From Siphonodentalium dalli (taxonomy: Eukaryota > Mollusca > Scaphopoda > Gadilida > Siphonodentaliidae), in contig CP136061.1 in the NCBI GenBank assembly GCA_032622095.1, positions 263,472,077-263,536,076 on the forward strand: a stretch of DNA of 64,000 bases, in the 5' to 3' direction. Below the pieces are notes generated by a model that was not told the DNA's origin, ran no database searches, and saw only the letters and a list, made by a program, of their open reading frames with translations. Positions 54,631 to 64,000 of this stretch are shown here, one piece after another; within the stretch, counting starts at the first letter, position 1; every line of letters starts with the position of its first letter. The translations under genes and the position numbers were made by a program.

Positions 54631-54954
54631 GATGTCAGTGTCTTTGAGTTTTGGAGATAGACAGTGTTACTCTGGACGTTTTTGATGTTGAGAGTAGCTA
54701 TGATAATCTTCTTCTCCGCCCCTCTGCGGTTGAGGCCCGGCCGTACTCTAAAAAAGACTGTGTACTGGTATTGGAATCTGGGCTGGTCATGGATACTGGT
54801 ACGTCTACTTTTCTACTTTCTGGTGTGTTCAGAGGAGCTGGCAGAGGAGAGGTTGTTCCATTTAATAACTTCTTGGGTGTAGAGTGTTCTCTTGGAATGG
54901 GAGCTGCTGGGGGCTGTACGAACTTATTTGATGTTGGATATTCTGTTGTGAATG

Positions 54955-56991
54955 TCACTCTTCTGGGTGTCGGGTGATCAGGTCCGTTGGTTGTCTTGTG
55001 TGCATCTCTAAATCTCGGGGGTTGCCGGTGCTTATACAAAGTTCCCAATTTGGAATCTGGTGCTTTCCTATAGTTAACAGTTGGATGACGTCGATCAAGG
55101 GAGCAGCTGGGATAGGCATGTACCTTGGGATAAGTAGCATGCGTCTGGTAGTTTGTTGCCTGACTTTGTGGCGGATAGATAGGGGGTGCCAGAAGTGAGT
55201 AGGATGACTGTGGTGGTAGTTATGTCCAGCGAAGTTATGTGATGGTGGCTGCACTGGCGGCGGTGGGCCCATCGGTACTTGCCAGTTGGTGGTATGCATT
55301 CCATTGTTGTTCACTTGAGGTGGTACCATACTGTTGAGTGTGGTTGGAAAGAGGTCGGCCTTCAAGGCCTGCTGCTCTAGTTTGTTCATTCTTGCCTTTA
55401 AGTGCTCGATTTCGAGTTCCCGTACTCGGTATTGTAGGGAGAAAATAGCATCTTCTGAGTCAGAATCATTGCAAGGGGTATGTCTTTGTTGGTTTTGTCG
55501 TTGGGGTGGTGTTGTTTGGCTATTTCCACATATGTTGGCAGTCGCGAGCATCCTTAAGATACGGTTTGAGTCCTCCAATTCACTCAGGCGAGTTTCAAGT
55601 TTGGAGATGATGGAGTTTGCGAGGTTTAGTTGTTCCAGTATTTCCGATGAGGAGGGGGTAATTTTTGCTTTGGGTTTTGGCTTCGTTGTGGGTCGATTTT
55701 TCTTCTTGTTTGGAGGAGAAATGCTCTTTTGTATTTGGTGGATATATATTGTCTCATCAGATGTCTTCAATTTTTGGGTTTGCTGGGTCTCTTGTACTAC
55801 CGGTATACTGTGTGTGGACAAGATTTCCTCTTCTATAAGGGGAGTGGAGAGGATGTCAGGAACATCTTCTCTATGTGTAACATCAGCATCATGTGTTGAA
55901 TAATTTATAGAAATTTCAGCAGGATTCCCTTGAGTTGTGTAGGAAGAGTTGTTATGAGATTCATTGGAGGCAGCTGACGAAATGTGCGTCTGGTAGAGTG
56001 TTAGGTGTCGACAGGTGAGACAGCTATACTTGGGTGATCCCTCATAAAATTTCGCTAGGTCTTCATCGAGATACTCGCAGGTGTCATGATACCAATGCTG
56101 GCAAATATCACATTGTAGACCCTTCTGGTTGTTCTCAACCTTCATGTTGCATTGGGAGCATGTTTCACAAATTGAGATGTCGTGATTATCTTCTGGGATC
56201 TCTTCAGAGGGAGGTCGTGTAGGAGAATATGGTAGCGATGTTAACTTGAGAGGGTCACCGCATATGGAAGTGCTTTTTCCAGGGTCATCAATACTTTCCT
56301 TCACGCATCGATCAATGAGTGCAGCTATGTATCTGTCGAGTTTAGACATTTCAGGATTCTTCTTAATATTTTCAATGAGTTCAGGTAGGATATCGTCTTG
56401 GAAGATGGGTGTAGACCTGCCATTCACAAGAAGGGAGCACTGCGTGTGGTACATATTTATGGTGAATTTTATACGTTTTCCGGATAGGCCAGTGGCTAGT
56501 CTGCTTTGGCATTGGATGACGACTTCTGGATTGAAGTTATTTTTGTCAAGGGAGTTTCGGATGGATGGAATGATGTTGTGCTTCGCAACCAATTGGGGTT
56601 GACTGAAGGTATGTAAGATTTCTTCTTTTATTAGATGATAACAACCGGCACTGCATTCAATCTTTAGTTGGGTACCTTTATCTTTGGGAATTATATTGAT
56701 GAAAGGTTTATTGCATGTTTGTCGGATCTTCTGGATAGTTTTTTGTGGGTTGAGTGAGTAGTTCTTCACTATGTAGGGTGGATTTGCATACACATCAGGG
56801 TAGGGTGGATTTGCATACCCATCACTGGCATCAGGCCACTTCATAGCTTGTCGAGCTGATGAGCGAGTCGACCCATGGATTGGTGTGGCATTTGACCCTT
56901 GGATGGATATGGTGTTGGTCACTGAGGTGGGTCCGTGGCAAATAGAATCTAGCAAGACTCGCTGCGGGCTCAAAGTGGTATTTGAAATCAT
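54955..56991 (-). CDS. LINE ORF1 with PHD finger and coiled coils
   Basis: An open frame of 678 residues starting MISNTTLSPQRVLL. A short duplication (YANPPYPDVYANPPY) lies near residue 60. Residues ~275-330 form a PHD-type zinc finger: CSQCNMKV, LQCDICQHWYHDTC and YSCLTC. Two predicted coiled coils follow, around 447-482 (ISKLETRLSELEDSNRIL) and 510-547 (YRVRELEIEHLKARMNKL). PHD-bearing ORF1 proteins are known from CR1/L2-like LINEs and probably act in the RNA-protein particle. A second frame at 54698-55048, Pro/Thr-rich, overlaps the C-terminus and may hold the original end if an indel is present. Confidence 0.85.
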   Translation of the reverse strand: MISNTTLSPQRVLLDSICHGPTSVTNTISIQGSNATPIHGSTRSSARQAMKWPDASDGYANPPYPDVYANPPYIVKNYSLNPQKTIQKIRQTCNKPFINIIPKDKGTQLKIECSAGCYHLIKEEILHTFSQPQLVAKHNIIPSIRNSLDKNNFNPEVVIQCQSRLATGLSGKRIKFTINMYHTQCSLLVNGRSTPIFQDDILPELIENIKKNPEMSKLDRYIAALIDRCVKESIDDPGKSTSICGDPLKLTSLPYSPTRPPSEEIPEDNHDISICETCSQCNMKVENNQKGLQCDICQHWYHDTCEYLDEDLAKFYEGSPKYSCLTCRHLTLYQTHISSAASNESHNNSSYTTQGNPAEISINYSTHDADVTHREDVPDILSTPLIEEEILSTHSIPVVQETQQTQKLKTSDETIYIHQIQKSISPPNKKKNRPTTKPKPKAKITPSSSEILEQLNLANSIISKLETRLSELEDSNRILRMLATANICGNSQTTPPQRQNQQRHTPCNDSDSEDAIFSLQYRVRELEIEHLKARMNKLEQQALKADLFPTTLNSMVPPQVNNNGMHTTNWQVPMGPPPPVQPPSHNFAGHNYHHSHPTHFWHPLSIRHKVRQQTTRRMLLIPRYMPIPAAPLIDVIQLLTIGKHQIPNWELCISTGNPRDLEMHTRQPTDLITRHPEE

Positions 56992-57200
56992 GGTAGGTTG
57001 CAGAATTAATAATCTTTGTAAGTTATTGATTGAAAGTTGTTACTGCTGGATGAATGTTCATAAAAATATAGATACTGACGATAAAATGTTCATTAGATTG
57101 TTAAAATTACACAGGAATACCACTGTAATGAGTGGATTAAAAGTTCATAATATTTGATAAAATTTTAAAATCAATATTTTAAAATCAATATGGCCGCCGC

Positions 57201-57840
57201 AGCTCCTTCGGAGGGCGGGATAAAAAACAAGTTTATAAAATAGTTTATAAAAACGCTAGAGAGTTCAGGAACTGACAAAAAGAAGGTCTATGCTCGTGAT
57301 AAAACACTACGATTATATAAAACAGCGTTCACTGAGATGACACTAGTAAAACAACACAAAACAACACAAAAACGGTAAAATCTTGGAGCAGCCTTCGAAA
57401 TCAGTCCGTCCTCATCAGCCTCGATCTCCTGAGAACCAGTTATTTCTGAGAACCAGTTATTTTGTTGTGTTCAGTTTAGAGAAATCACTGAACCAAATGG
57501 TTTTCCATAGCGATAGTGGTAACGTTTCGACCGAATTCTCTGAATTTAAGCCTACAGGCTACTCCATTGATGTTTACCCAGCTAGATTGACAGTAGTTGA
57601 TCACAAAAGTGCAAGAAAAATCAAAGGTTATGTGTTTACTTTTTATTAATAAATCCACACTGAATTGTGTTGAAATTGTACGACAGGGCTATCCCACAGC
57701 TAAATTTTGACTGGAAAAAGCAAGAACTACAGCAGCTAGATAAATCAATTTCTCACTCACAAAAAAGTTCATTCCCCCATTAATTCACCAATTTAAATTA
57801 TTTAGATATGATGTACAAATCAAATAAACACGATGTCATC
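57201..57840. other. Non-coding stretch
   Basis: It follows the estimated LINE 5' end, with several AACACAAAACAACACAAAA runs. No protein-like frame or obvious inverted repeat is seen. Confidence 0.4.
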
Positions 57841-57859
57841 CTTTAATATAGTCCACCTT

Positions 57860-57940
57860 TAATAATAAGGCCAAAACAAAATGAATGCGTGTTTCCCGTA
57901 ACCCGACTCAAGTTCATTTTATTTGTTTTAAATAAAAAAT
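57860..57940 (+). repeat. Dispersed repeat R4, another copy
   Basis: AGGCCAAAACAAAATGAATG is followed by CGTGTTTCCCGTAACCCGAC and AAGTTCATTTTATT, matching the complement of 49986-50095. Confidence 0.7.
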
Positions 57941-58229
57941 AAAAATCTATAAACCGACCAACCACACTGATATTAACCAAACTATTTACGCGTGGTTCCA
58001 TTTTATCTGATTCACCTCGCGAGATAAATGATATCTTTATATATTTTTCGCAAAGCCACATCGTCACTCTTCAAACAGTTCTAGTCAAATTACGACCGGA
58101 CTCAATACCAGAAGAGTACAGGTTATCGCTCCTCTTTGCTGACTGGAAGCATGTGTTTGACTGTTTGTGTTGATATGGAGTACCGGTATTGTTGAGTGTA
58201 CCGGTATTTGAGCAAAAAAGCTGTAGCCG

Positions 58230-58580
58230 GCTGTTACTTATAAGACATGCGCGGTAGGAAGCTACATCAGCCAGGGAAATGAATGCGACTATCACTAAAG
58301 TAAACATTGTACCCCGACTCTGATTGGAGAATTTCTTATTGTGGAGATATTTGTTTTAAAACTGCTCCCTGGGGACACATACATTGTAATTGTCATTCCC
58401 ATTTTGTTGACATCAAACTAGATATTTTATATCTATGATATATTTCCTGTTTGGTGGATAATTAAACTTATTATCGTAAAAATATATATAATTATATCTT
58501 GTTTGCATATACCGGTTTTATCACCAATTTGTTGGTTGATTGGGTCATGGTATGGTGTTTGATTGTGGTTAGGCGTGTCA
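58230..58580 (-). repeat. Inverted partner of 47860-48240
   Basis: AAGACATGCGCGGTAGGAAG, CAGCCAGGGAAATGAATGC, ATTGTACCCCGACTCTGATT, TTGTCATTCCCATTTTGTTG and CACCAATTTGTTGGTTGATT occur in complement order relative to the 48 kb copy. Confidence 0.75.
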
Positions 58581-58594
58581 GAGTTTGTAAATTC

Positions 58595-58880
58595 TGCAGT
58601 TGAGTACAACGGCCGATCGGCAAGTACACCTCGGCCGAACGACAAGTACACATGTACACCGTGGCCGAAAAGCAACTACATGTACAACAGGGCCAGATGG
58701 CATGTACACCATGGTTAGATTTCTGGTTTGTATTGTCTTTTTTCAGTTTAATGAATGTACAATGTACATGTACACCGCAGCAACTACATTTACACCATGG
58801 TCGAATGGCAAATACACCACGGCCCAACTGTAGTTAGCCGTTGGAGCCGCGGTGTACATGTAGTTGCATTTCAGCTGTGG
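58595..58880. repeat. Degenerate tandem repeat of CGGCCGA/GTACA words
   Basis: Irregular ~25-30 bp units such as GTACACCGTGGCCGAAAAGC, GGCATGTACACCATGG and CAACTACATGTACA. Overlapping frames on both strands (MYTAATTFTP) are by-products. Confidence 0.65.
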
Positions 58881-59024
58881 TGGCAATGCTAACCGCAACG
58901 TGGTTAAGTGGACACTTGTTTTGCCTAGCAGGGTACATGTACTAGTACATGTATGTACCAACCTTGTCAGGTCTATTAAAAAAACTCAAAATAGTGTGCG
59001 ACGACAAGGAAGTTTCAATTGTAT

Positions 59025-59508
59025 TTAAAGGTACTCAATCTGATTTGATAGTCCCCATATCATTAGATTCGAACAACATTTAAAAAAAATATGCCTCAGT
59101 CAGAATCTATTAAGGGGAAGGTCAAGTGAACAATTTTGAAAGGGGATTTCCATGCAAATCTCTTTAACAGAAGTTACGTACATGTGGTTGCATACATGAA
59201 TAATTCTGAGTGATTTGGTGTGGTAATTAAAACAACGGATTGTCAAATATCAGATACACAAAAGCCACTTGACTTTAGAGTTATCCATCTTCATACGCAA
59301 ATTTGATCCGCGAACTTCTTCCCGTTTACTTTTTGCCAGGCCACTAAAAAGTACCGGTGGTGAAAAATAATGGATTGCAAAAATTTATATCTGATCACTC
59401 TGAGCATTGATGGGTGGGTTCCTCGACTCAAATCAAATATTTGTTTCCCCAAAGCCAAAGAAATAGTAATTTGCGAGCGTTAATTCGGATTATGCATCTT
59501 TAAATAGG
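59025..59508 (+). repeat. R1 repeat, uninterrupted copy with TTAA borders
   Basis: It starts TTAAAGGTACTCAATCTGAT like the MITE at 41236. Its main body is 59273-59472 (CCAGGCCACTAAAAAGTACC, CTGATCACTCTGAGCATTGA, AGCCAAAGAAATAGTAAT). It ends ATTCGGATTATGCATCTTTAA. This copy shows the order of parts that the 13.4 kb copy has lost. Confidence 0.65.
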
Positions 59509-59831
59509 ATAATCGCATTAGAGCTGAAATGAGGGAATGAATAAATAAATGAATGTATACAAAGTGAAATAAAACATTGCTTTTTGTTTGAGAATATTGC
59601 CATTTGATTGAAAGAATTATAGATTTCTGAAAAATGGATGAATATATACCGGTATCAGGAATAATGTTTTGTTTATTAGTCTCACTAATCGTTCTCAGTG
59701 TTTCTCAAGTTAAATCAGCGACTTCATCACATGTACTGTCATTTCATGTTCATGTACAGAGAAAATTACTGTTCAAACTTACAAAAGTTGTAGGTGATTT
59801 CATTTATCAGGTCTTTACTGTATGTTACATC

Positions 59832-59941
59832 TACAGTAATGCCATAATTAATTAACTCCATAACCACAGCATAATTATGGGTAAATTTTCAGGATTTAGT
59901 CGGAAAGCTCTCATCGAGTCATTAATTAGGGCATTACTGTA
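59832..59941. mobile_element. R2 MITE, second copy
   Basis: TACAGTAATGCC at the left is complemented by GGGCATTACTGTA at the right. The interior (CTCCATAACCACAGC, TTATGGGTAAATTTTCAGGA, TTAGTCGGAAAG) matches the right half of the 13.6 kb copy. Confidence 0.7.
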
Positions 59942-62279
59942 CATGTACATGTACATGTATACTTATTACAGTGTTTTTTTTCATATTTTTCCAGATTTTT
60001 CAGAGATGCTTCAGATCTACCGGTACATCCTGTTCATCACATGCACTATCTATCAGAAGTTCAATTCTGTGATCTGAGATCTCACATGTACTGGTTTCTG
60101 AATAAATTAGCAAATTTTGTCAGACAACTTCCTTGAACAGGTGTAAAATTCACATTCACAAGCAGTGATTAAATGGAACTGTAAAGCCAATATGGTTTGT
60201 GTGACCCTGCGAGCTCGCATGATGGAAAGACAATATCTACAACAAGGACCAACGATTTTCAAGAATTTGCATCTTATAATACTAGAATGAAGTTTTGGGA
60301 AACTCAAGATTCTTACCAAACTATTTGAGTTTTTCAAGAGTGCAATGGATGTCTTTGGGAGAGAACCCATTTGTATACTGTACAGTGATTCTTGAATCTG
60401 TAGTCACTAAGGAATCCACTCCATGAAGCTGATGCAGATTTCTTTCTCCTGTGCAACAAATCTTAGGATGGCATAGAACAATCTTATATACATGTATGTT
60501 TGGAAAGCGCCATACGTTACACGTGAAGGTGTATGTCTAACAGAAAGTGTACTGTTAACCAAAGAAGACCCGAAGACTCCACCATGATGTAATTGCCTTC
60601 TGATTAATAAAATATTGGTGCCAACTACATGTATGTGAACATAATATTTTTAACTAAATCCAAATTCACCAACAACCATAATATCACAGTGGGTTATTTT
60701 ATTACTAGAATGACATGCCCGGTGGTGTCATTTTTAAAAGAAGGTGTACCTGGTAATTTCTTGCTATGTTTGTCATGTTCCAGGATACAGAGTGTGTTGA
60801 GAAGTTTGTCTATATGCTCGCTACATACATTTGTATACCATTGTTTTGTCCTGTAACTATGGTGTCTTTTAAGTTTAAGCATATATGGAACTTATCCCAA
60901 GACAAATAATATCACAAAAATGATTAAAATTTCCAGTTTTGTGGTTAAGTATATGTGTTTTTAAATACAATTTTTGCGATTTCATTGATATTTAAGGCAC
61001 AGTGTTAGGCAACACACATCTTATACAAATGTCCACATGATGGGGGGGCTTGGGAGATGGTGTTCTATCATATCACAAATACAACCGCTCATGTACCGGT
61101 ATATTACTGGTGGAAAAGTTGACACTCCTGTAACAACGGAAGGACATTTGATAGGTCAAGCAGGGACATGGCGATTGGGGGGGGGGGGGGTGTCCCCAAC
61201 TCAGGTCAAAATTTTCAATAGTTGGAAATTGCATGTCTGACGGAACAGTAGGTTGCAATTGTTCTTGTGGTTTTATTTTCCAACAATTTATTAATGGGAA
61301 ATTTTTTTTAGAACAACATTTGTATATTTCCTACTTTTGACCAATTTGTTTGATCAATTTGTTTTAATGAAATTGCTATCAGTTGGAAATTTATTGTCAT
61401 GAATCTCTACTTTGGCTACGTGCCTTGTGTGTAGAAAAGAGTAGATATTTGTGACATGATCTAGGTCCCTCCCTGTCCGACTTTAGACATCAGTTGGACA
61501 TTTTCCAACCGTCGGGGGTGTCAGTTGGAAATTTCTCTTGCAAAGTTTGAGGCCAGTCTAAATGATAGATATTCTAGCCACGTCCCCGATCCAAAATCTT
61601 TCAATCACGCCATTACAACCGTGCGATAAACTGACAACCGGAATACAAACATGCATTATTATTGTTATGTATATTATCTCATACCAAGCATGCACCCATA
61701 TGCTTGTGACATACACAACGACAATAGTCTTAATTTGTTACTGGTTCAATCATTGCAAGTTCTTAATTTCACAATATTAATCATACAGTGTTTATGCTAT
61801 CTCACACGCATGCGGCCAGGTTCTGACATTTTCAAGTTTTAAGTGTTAGTGTGGTCGGTGATAATCTAGAGGATTTAGAAATGGGAAGGCATACACAAGA
61901 GGTGCCCGAATATCAGTTGCCCTTTTAAAACCTGATTAGCAATATCACATGCGTGTGATCGAGCAAAATAAAATTTCCAAATAAACTATTTACTGGACAT
62001 CAAAGTTGAGTATAACAAATTGAGAATGTTTGCCTCATATTACATTCTCGAGTGAATTTAGACAACGGTTTCAGACATCGAATTCACCAATATAATATGT
62101 ATCAAAAGTGAGTTATTCTCATTTTGATGTGGAAAGTTAATTGAAAAGAGCAAGTAAATTAAATTAATATTTATTCTTGTACATGTATATACATGTATCC
62201 ATTTTGAGCCTCTTCAGAGTGGATAACGCTATACAAATGTTTACTATAAATTTTTCTGACCTACATGTACCACTAACTA
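59942..62279. other. 2.3 kb without recognisable genes or repeats
   Basis: Only short frames without protein character, short GTACATGTACAT runs and a 12-13 base G run near 61178-61190. I see no feature I can support. Confidence 0.4.
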
Positions 62280-62284
62280 AATTC

Positions 62285-62475
62285 CTTAACCATGTGTTAC
62301 GCCAGCTTTTGAAGTAATGACCACTTTTGAAGTAGTTCTCCACTTTTGAAGTAAAAAACGCCAGCTTTTGAAGTACCTCACCACTTTTGTAATAAAATCG
62401 CCAGCTTTTGTAGTAAAGTGAGGTCTCCGCTTTTGAAGTAAAAAACGCCAGCTTTTGTAGTAAAACAAAATAGGT
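62285..62475. repeat. Tandem repeat of CCAGCTTTTGAAGTA words
   Basis: About eight irregular units alternate GCCAGCTTTTGAAGTA and CCACTTTTGAAGTAAAAAA. It directly precedes the decayed zinc-finger sequence. Confidence 0.85.
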
Positions 62476-62479
62476 CTCC

Positions 62480-63063
62480 ACACCTGTAATCGACCATACG
62501 AGTGTGATGTTTGAATAGCTTTCAGTCATACCAACAAGAAATCAGTCAATCGCCCATACACGTGTGACATGTACCAAAAAGCACTTAGTGAATCCGGTTG
62601 CGTGACAAAAGAATACACACCGGTAATCGACCATACGAGTGTGACGTGGTTTGAATAGCCTCCAGTCCTACCAACACAAGATAAATCAGTCAATCGCTTT
62701 TACACGTGTGACGTGTACAAAAAGGCACTTAGTGAGTCCGGTTCCGTGACAAAACAATCCACACTGGTAATCGACCACATGCATGTGATGTGGTTCGAAT
62801 AGCCTTCAGTCATACCAACACAAGATAATTTACAGCGTCATCGCCCATACAACTGTGACGTGTTCCAAAAGGCATTAGTGGGTCCGTTTCCCTGCCTAAG
62901 CTTATTAACACAGATAGGTGACCAATCATACGAGTATATACGATTGTTCCCAGTCAGCCTGACAACCCACATCATTGAATGCCCTTACAAGTGCGACCTT
63001 TGTCAGAAGAAGTTTGATGTGACATTGAGTGAGACAAGACGTTTTGTCAGTCCAGTAACATGA
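62480..63063 (+). pseudogene. Decayed C2H2 zinc-finger sequence
   Basis: Repeated blocks of about 140-147 bases encode, in shifting frames, finger-like pieces: HTGNRPYECDV, RPYTCDMYQKALSESG, HTGNRPHACDVV with IAFSHTNTR after it, and finally ECPYKCDLCQKKFDVTLS. These match the linker plus first half of C2H2 fingers (HTGxxPYxCDxCxKxF), though most second Cys and His positions are lost and stops interrupt every frame. Only the last block keeps an intact CxxC. I infer remains of a poly-zinc-finger gene or exon, or of a transposon that captured one. Position-by-position decay and deletions of 15-25 bases per finger are evident. Confidence 0.55.
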
Positions 63064-64000
63064 CAACATATATAGTTCATCGAAATTAGGTGATGTAGTA
63101 GTTCCAACGGAACATAGTTGGTATATTTGGCCTCACTTTTAATTGCATATTCATACCCTCGAAATTAGGTGATCCGCCGACGCTTTAGGGACAGCAGAAA
63201 ATGTTCGGGTTATTAGCTTCGTCTCTGGAAGGCGACATTAACAACAAATTTCGATCATTGAAATTATGTCACATAACCGAAGTATTAGAACTACGTCAAA
63301 CGTGGCCAGCTATAAAACACGGGGTCCAGTAATGTGTTGTGTGGAAACCATTGGGTTCACATATCCTCTGATGATTGAGTATATAAAATAACGGAGTCGA
63401 TGGCGTTATGTCGCTATACAGGGAAAGTTGAACTATCAAATCTCAATGTTCTTGACGCCAAAGGTTCAGTCTCCTTTCAAAATTTATTCAACACAATATA
63501 CGAATACAAATAATTTTATTGTCAATTTTCAGTCACAGCAATATATAATGAAACGCATAACAAAATTAAGAATGAATGGAACGATGTTGTTGATATAGTT
63601 AAATAATAATTAGTCAACTTTATCCTTAACCTCCCCTTGGACGCTATATTTCTTGAATAGTTATGTATAATATTGTATAGCTTGATCCCTTATCGCCTCT
63701 CATCTACATAAACAATTCTGCTATCTAAATCTTTTTTGTTTATTATGGTCAATAAATTAAATCAATATTCTATCATGAAGACAATATATGATGGTATACA
63801 TATTTACTATTGCTATGTTGCACCTATCAATTGGGGTCAGACTAAGTGGTGTACTATATACAGGGAAGGTTGAGGTGTCTCGTTGACTGATAACTTAACA
63901 TAAAAACAATGATAAATTATTTTGAGATATCTCAGAACACAACAAAACACGCATACCAAAACACAATATATGTAGGTACATATTCTAGTTGGTAGTCTAT
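63064..64000. other. Non-coding window end
   Basis: AT-rich sequence; TCGAAATTAGGTGAT appears twice (63079, 63160) and TATACAGGGAAGGTTGA-like words twice (63415, 63858). No gene is seen. Confidence 0.4.

Larger units (their letters stand above)
51090..57200 (-). mobile_element. Near full-length APE-type LINE (CR1/L2/Jockey group)
   Basis: Two minus-strand frames, ORF1 and ORF2, are followed by a ~150 base 3' region ending in an AAAAGAAAAGAAGAAG-type tail near 51120-51090. The 5' region upstream of 56991 has no further frame; the 5' end is only estimated near 57.2 kb. Both frames are nearly intact, so this copy is young. I found no clear target duplication. Confidence 0.75.

Noticed and set aside
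55334-55903. A 189-codon plus-strand frame opposite LINE ORF1
   Set aside because: Complement of coiled-coil and Lys/Thr-rich coding sequence; hydrophobic composition but no domain.
61037-61240. Frame containing a GGGG tract
   Set aside because: Depends on a homopolymer G run of uncertain length; no protein features.

Overview
This window looks like genomic DNA of a marine invertebrate, most likely a mollusc and plausibly a bivalve. The evidence is repeat content: Helitron/Helentron-like units carrying arrays of ~150-180 bp repeats, (GACG)n-type runs, many MITEs and foldbacks, a tRNA-derived SINE with an (AATC)n tail, and APE-type LINEs. The species cannot be fixed from sequence alone. No host gene is convincingly present; nearly everything recognisable is mobile or virus-derived.

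1-12.4 kb: a Maverick/Polinton (adintovirus-like) element on the + strand. It carries, in order, a protein-primed family B DNA polymerase, a broken unknown gene, an FtsK/HerA-type packaging ATPase, two small basic proteins with a shared GG-hydrophobic motif, a conserved Polinton protein, a retrovirus-like integrase with a C-terminal chromodomain, a two-TM protein, a penton-like minor capsid protein, a small basic core-like protein, a double jelly-roll major capsid protein, a Cys/His protein and an adenain-like protease. Together these cover replication, integration, packaging, assembly and maturation. Several genes are broken by single indels and the major capsid gene by one in-frame TAA. The left end is a ~396 bp palindrome with outward TATA boxes, from which a second reading frame runs leftward out of the window; it looks like the right end of one copy joined to the left end of the next. 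No matching terminal repeat was found after the protease.

12.4-40.4 kb: no host coding sequence. It contains minisatellites (12.9, 14.9, 29.0 kb), MITEs and foldbacks (13.6, 14.2, 15.7, 16.9, 26.3, 29.7, 30.7, 32.0, 34.7 kb), a palindromic satellite split by a Helentron-like array (17.8-21.4 kb), a Tc1-like element with its catalytic core deleted (21.8-22.9 kb), further array elements (23.6-28.3 kb), a SINE with perfect target-site duplication (33.6 kb) and units rich in AGGTCAAGGTCA (37.3-38.1 kb).

40.4-43.0 kb: a 2.5 kb DNA transposon with ~100 bp terminal inverted repeats built from iterated GCAGCAAGTCCC units, flanked by an 8 bp duplication. Its broken transposase-like gene is interrupted by a TTAA-type MITE; the flanking frame is continuous if the MITE and one TTAA are ignored.

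43.2-57.2 kb: a 5'-truncated LINE (minus strand), a striking hairpin-repeat array (46.6-47.3 kb), another Helentron-like array (48.2-50.0 kb) and a nearly full-length LINE (minus strand) with a PHD-finger ORF1 and an APE-RT ORF2.

57.2-64.0 kb: dispersed repeats, including inverted copies of sequences near 13.4 and 47.9 kb, small tandem arrays and a decayed C2H2 zinc-finger sequence at 62.5-63.06 kb.
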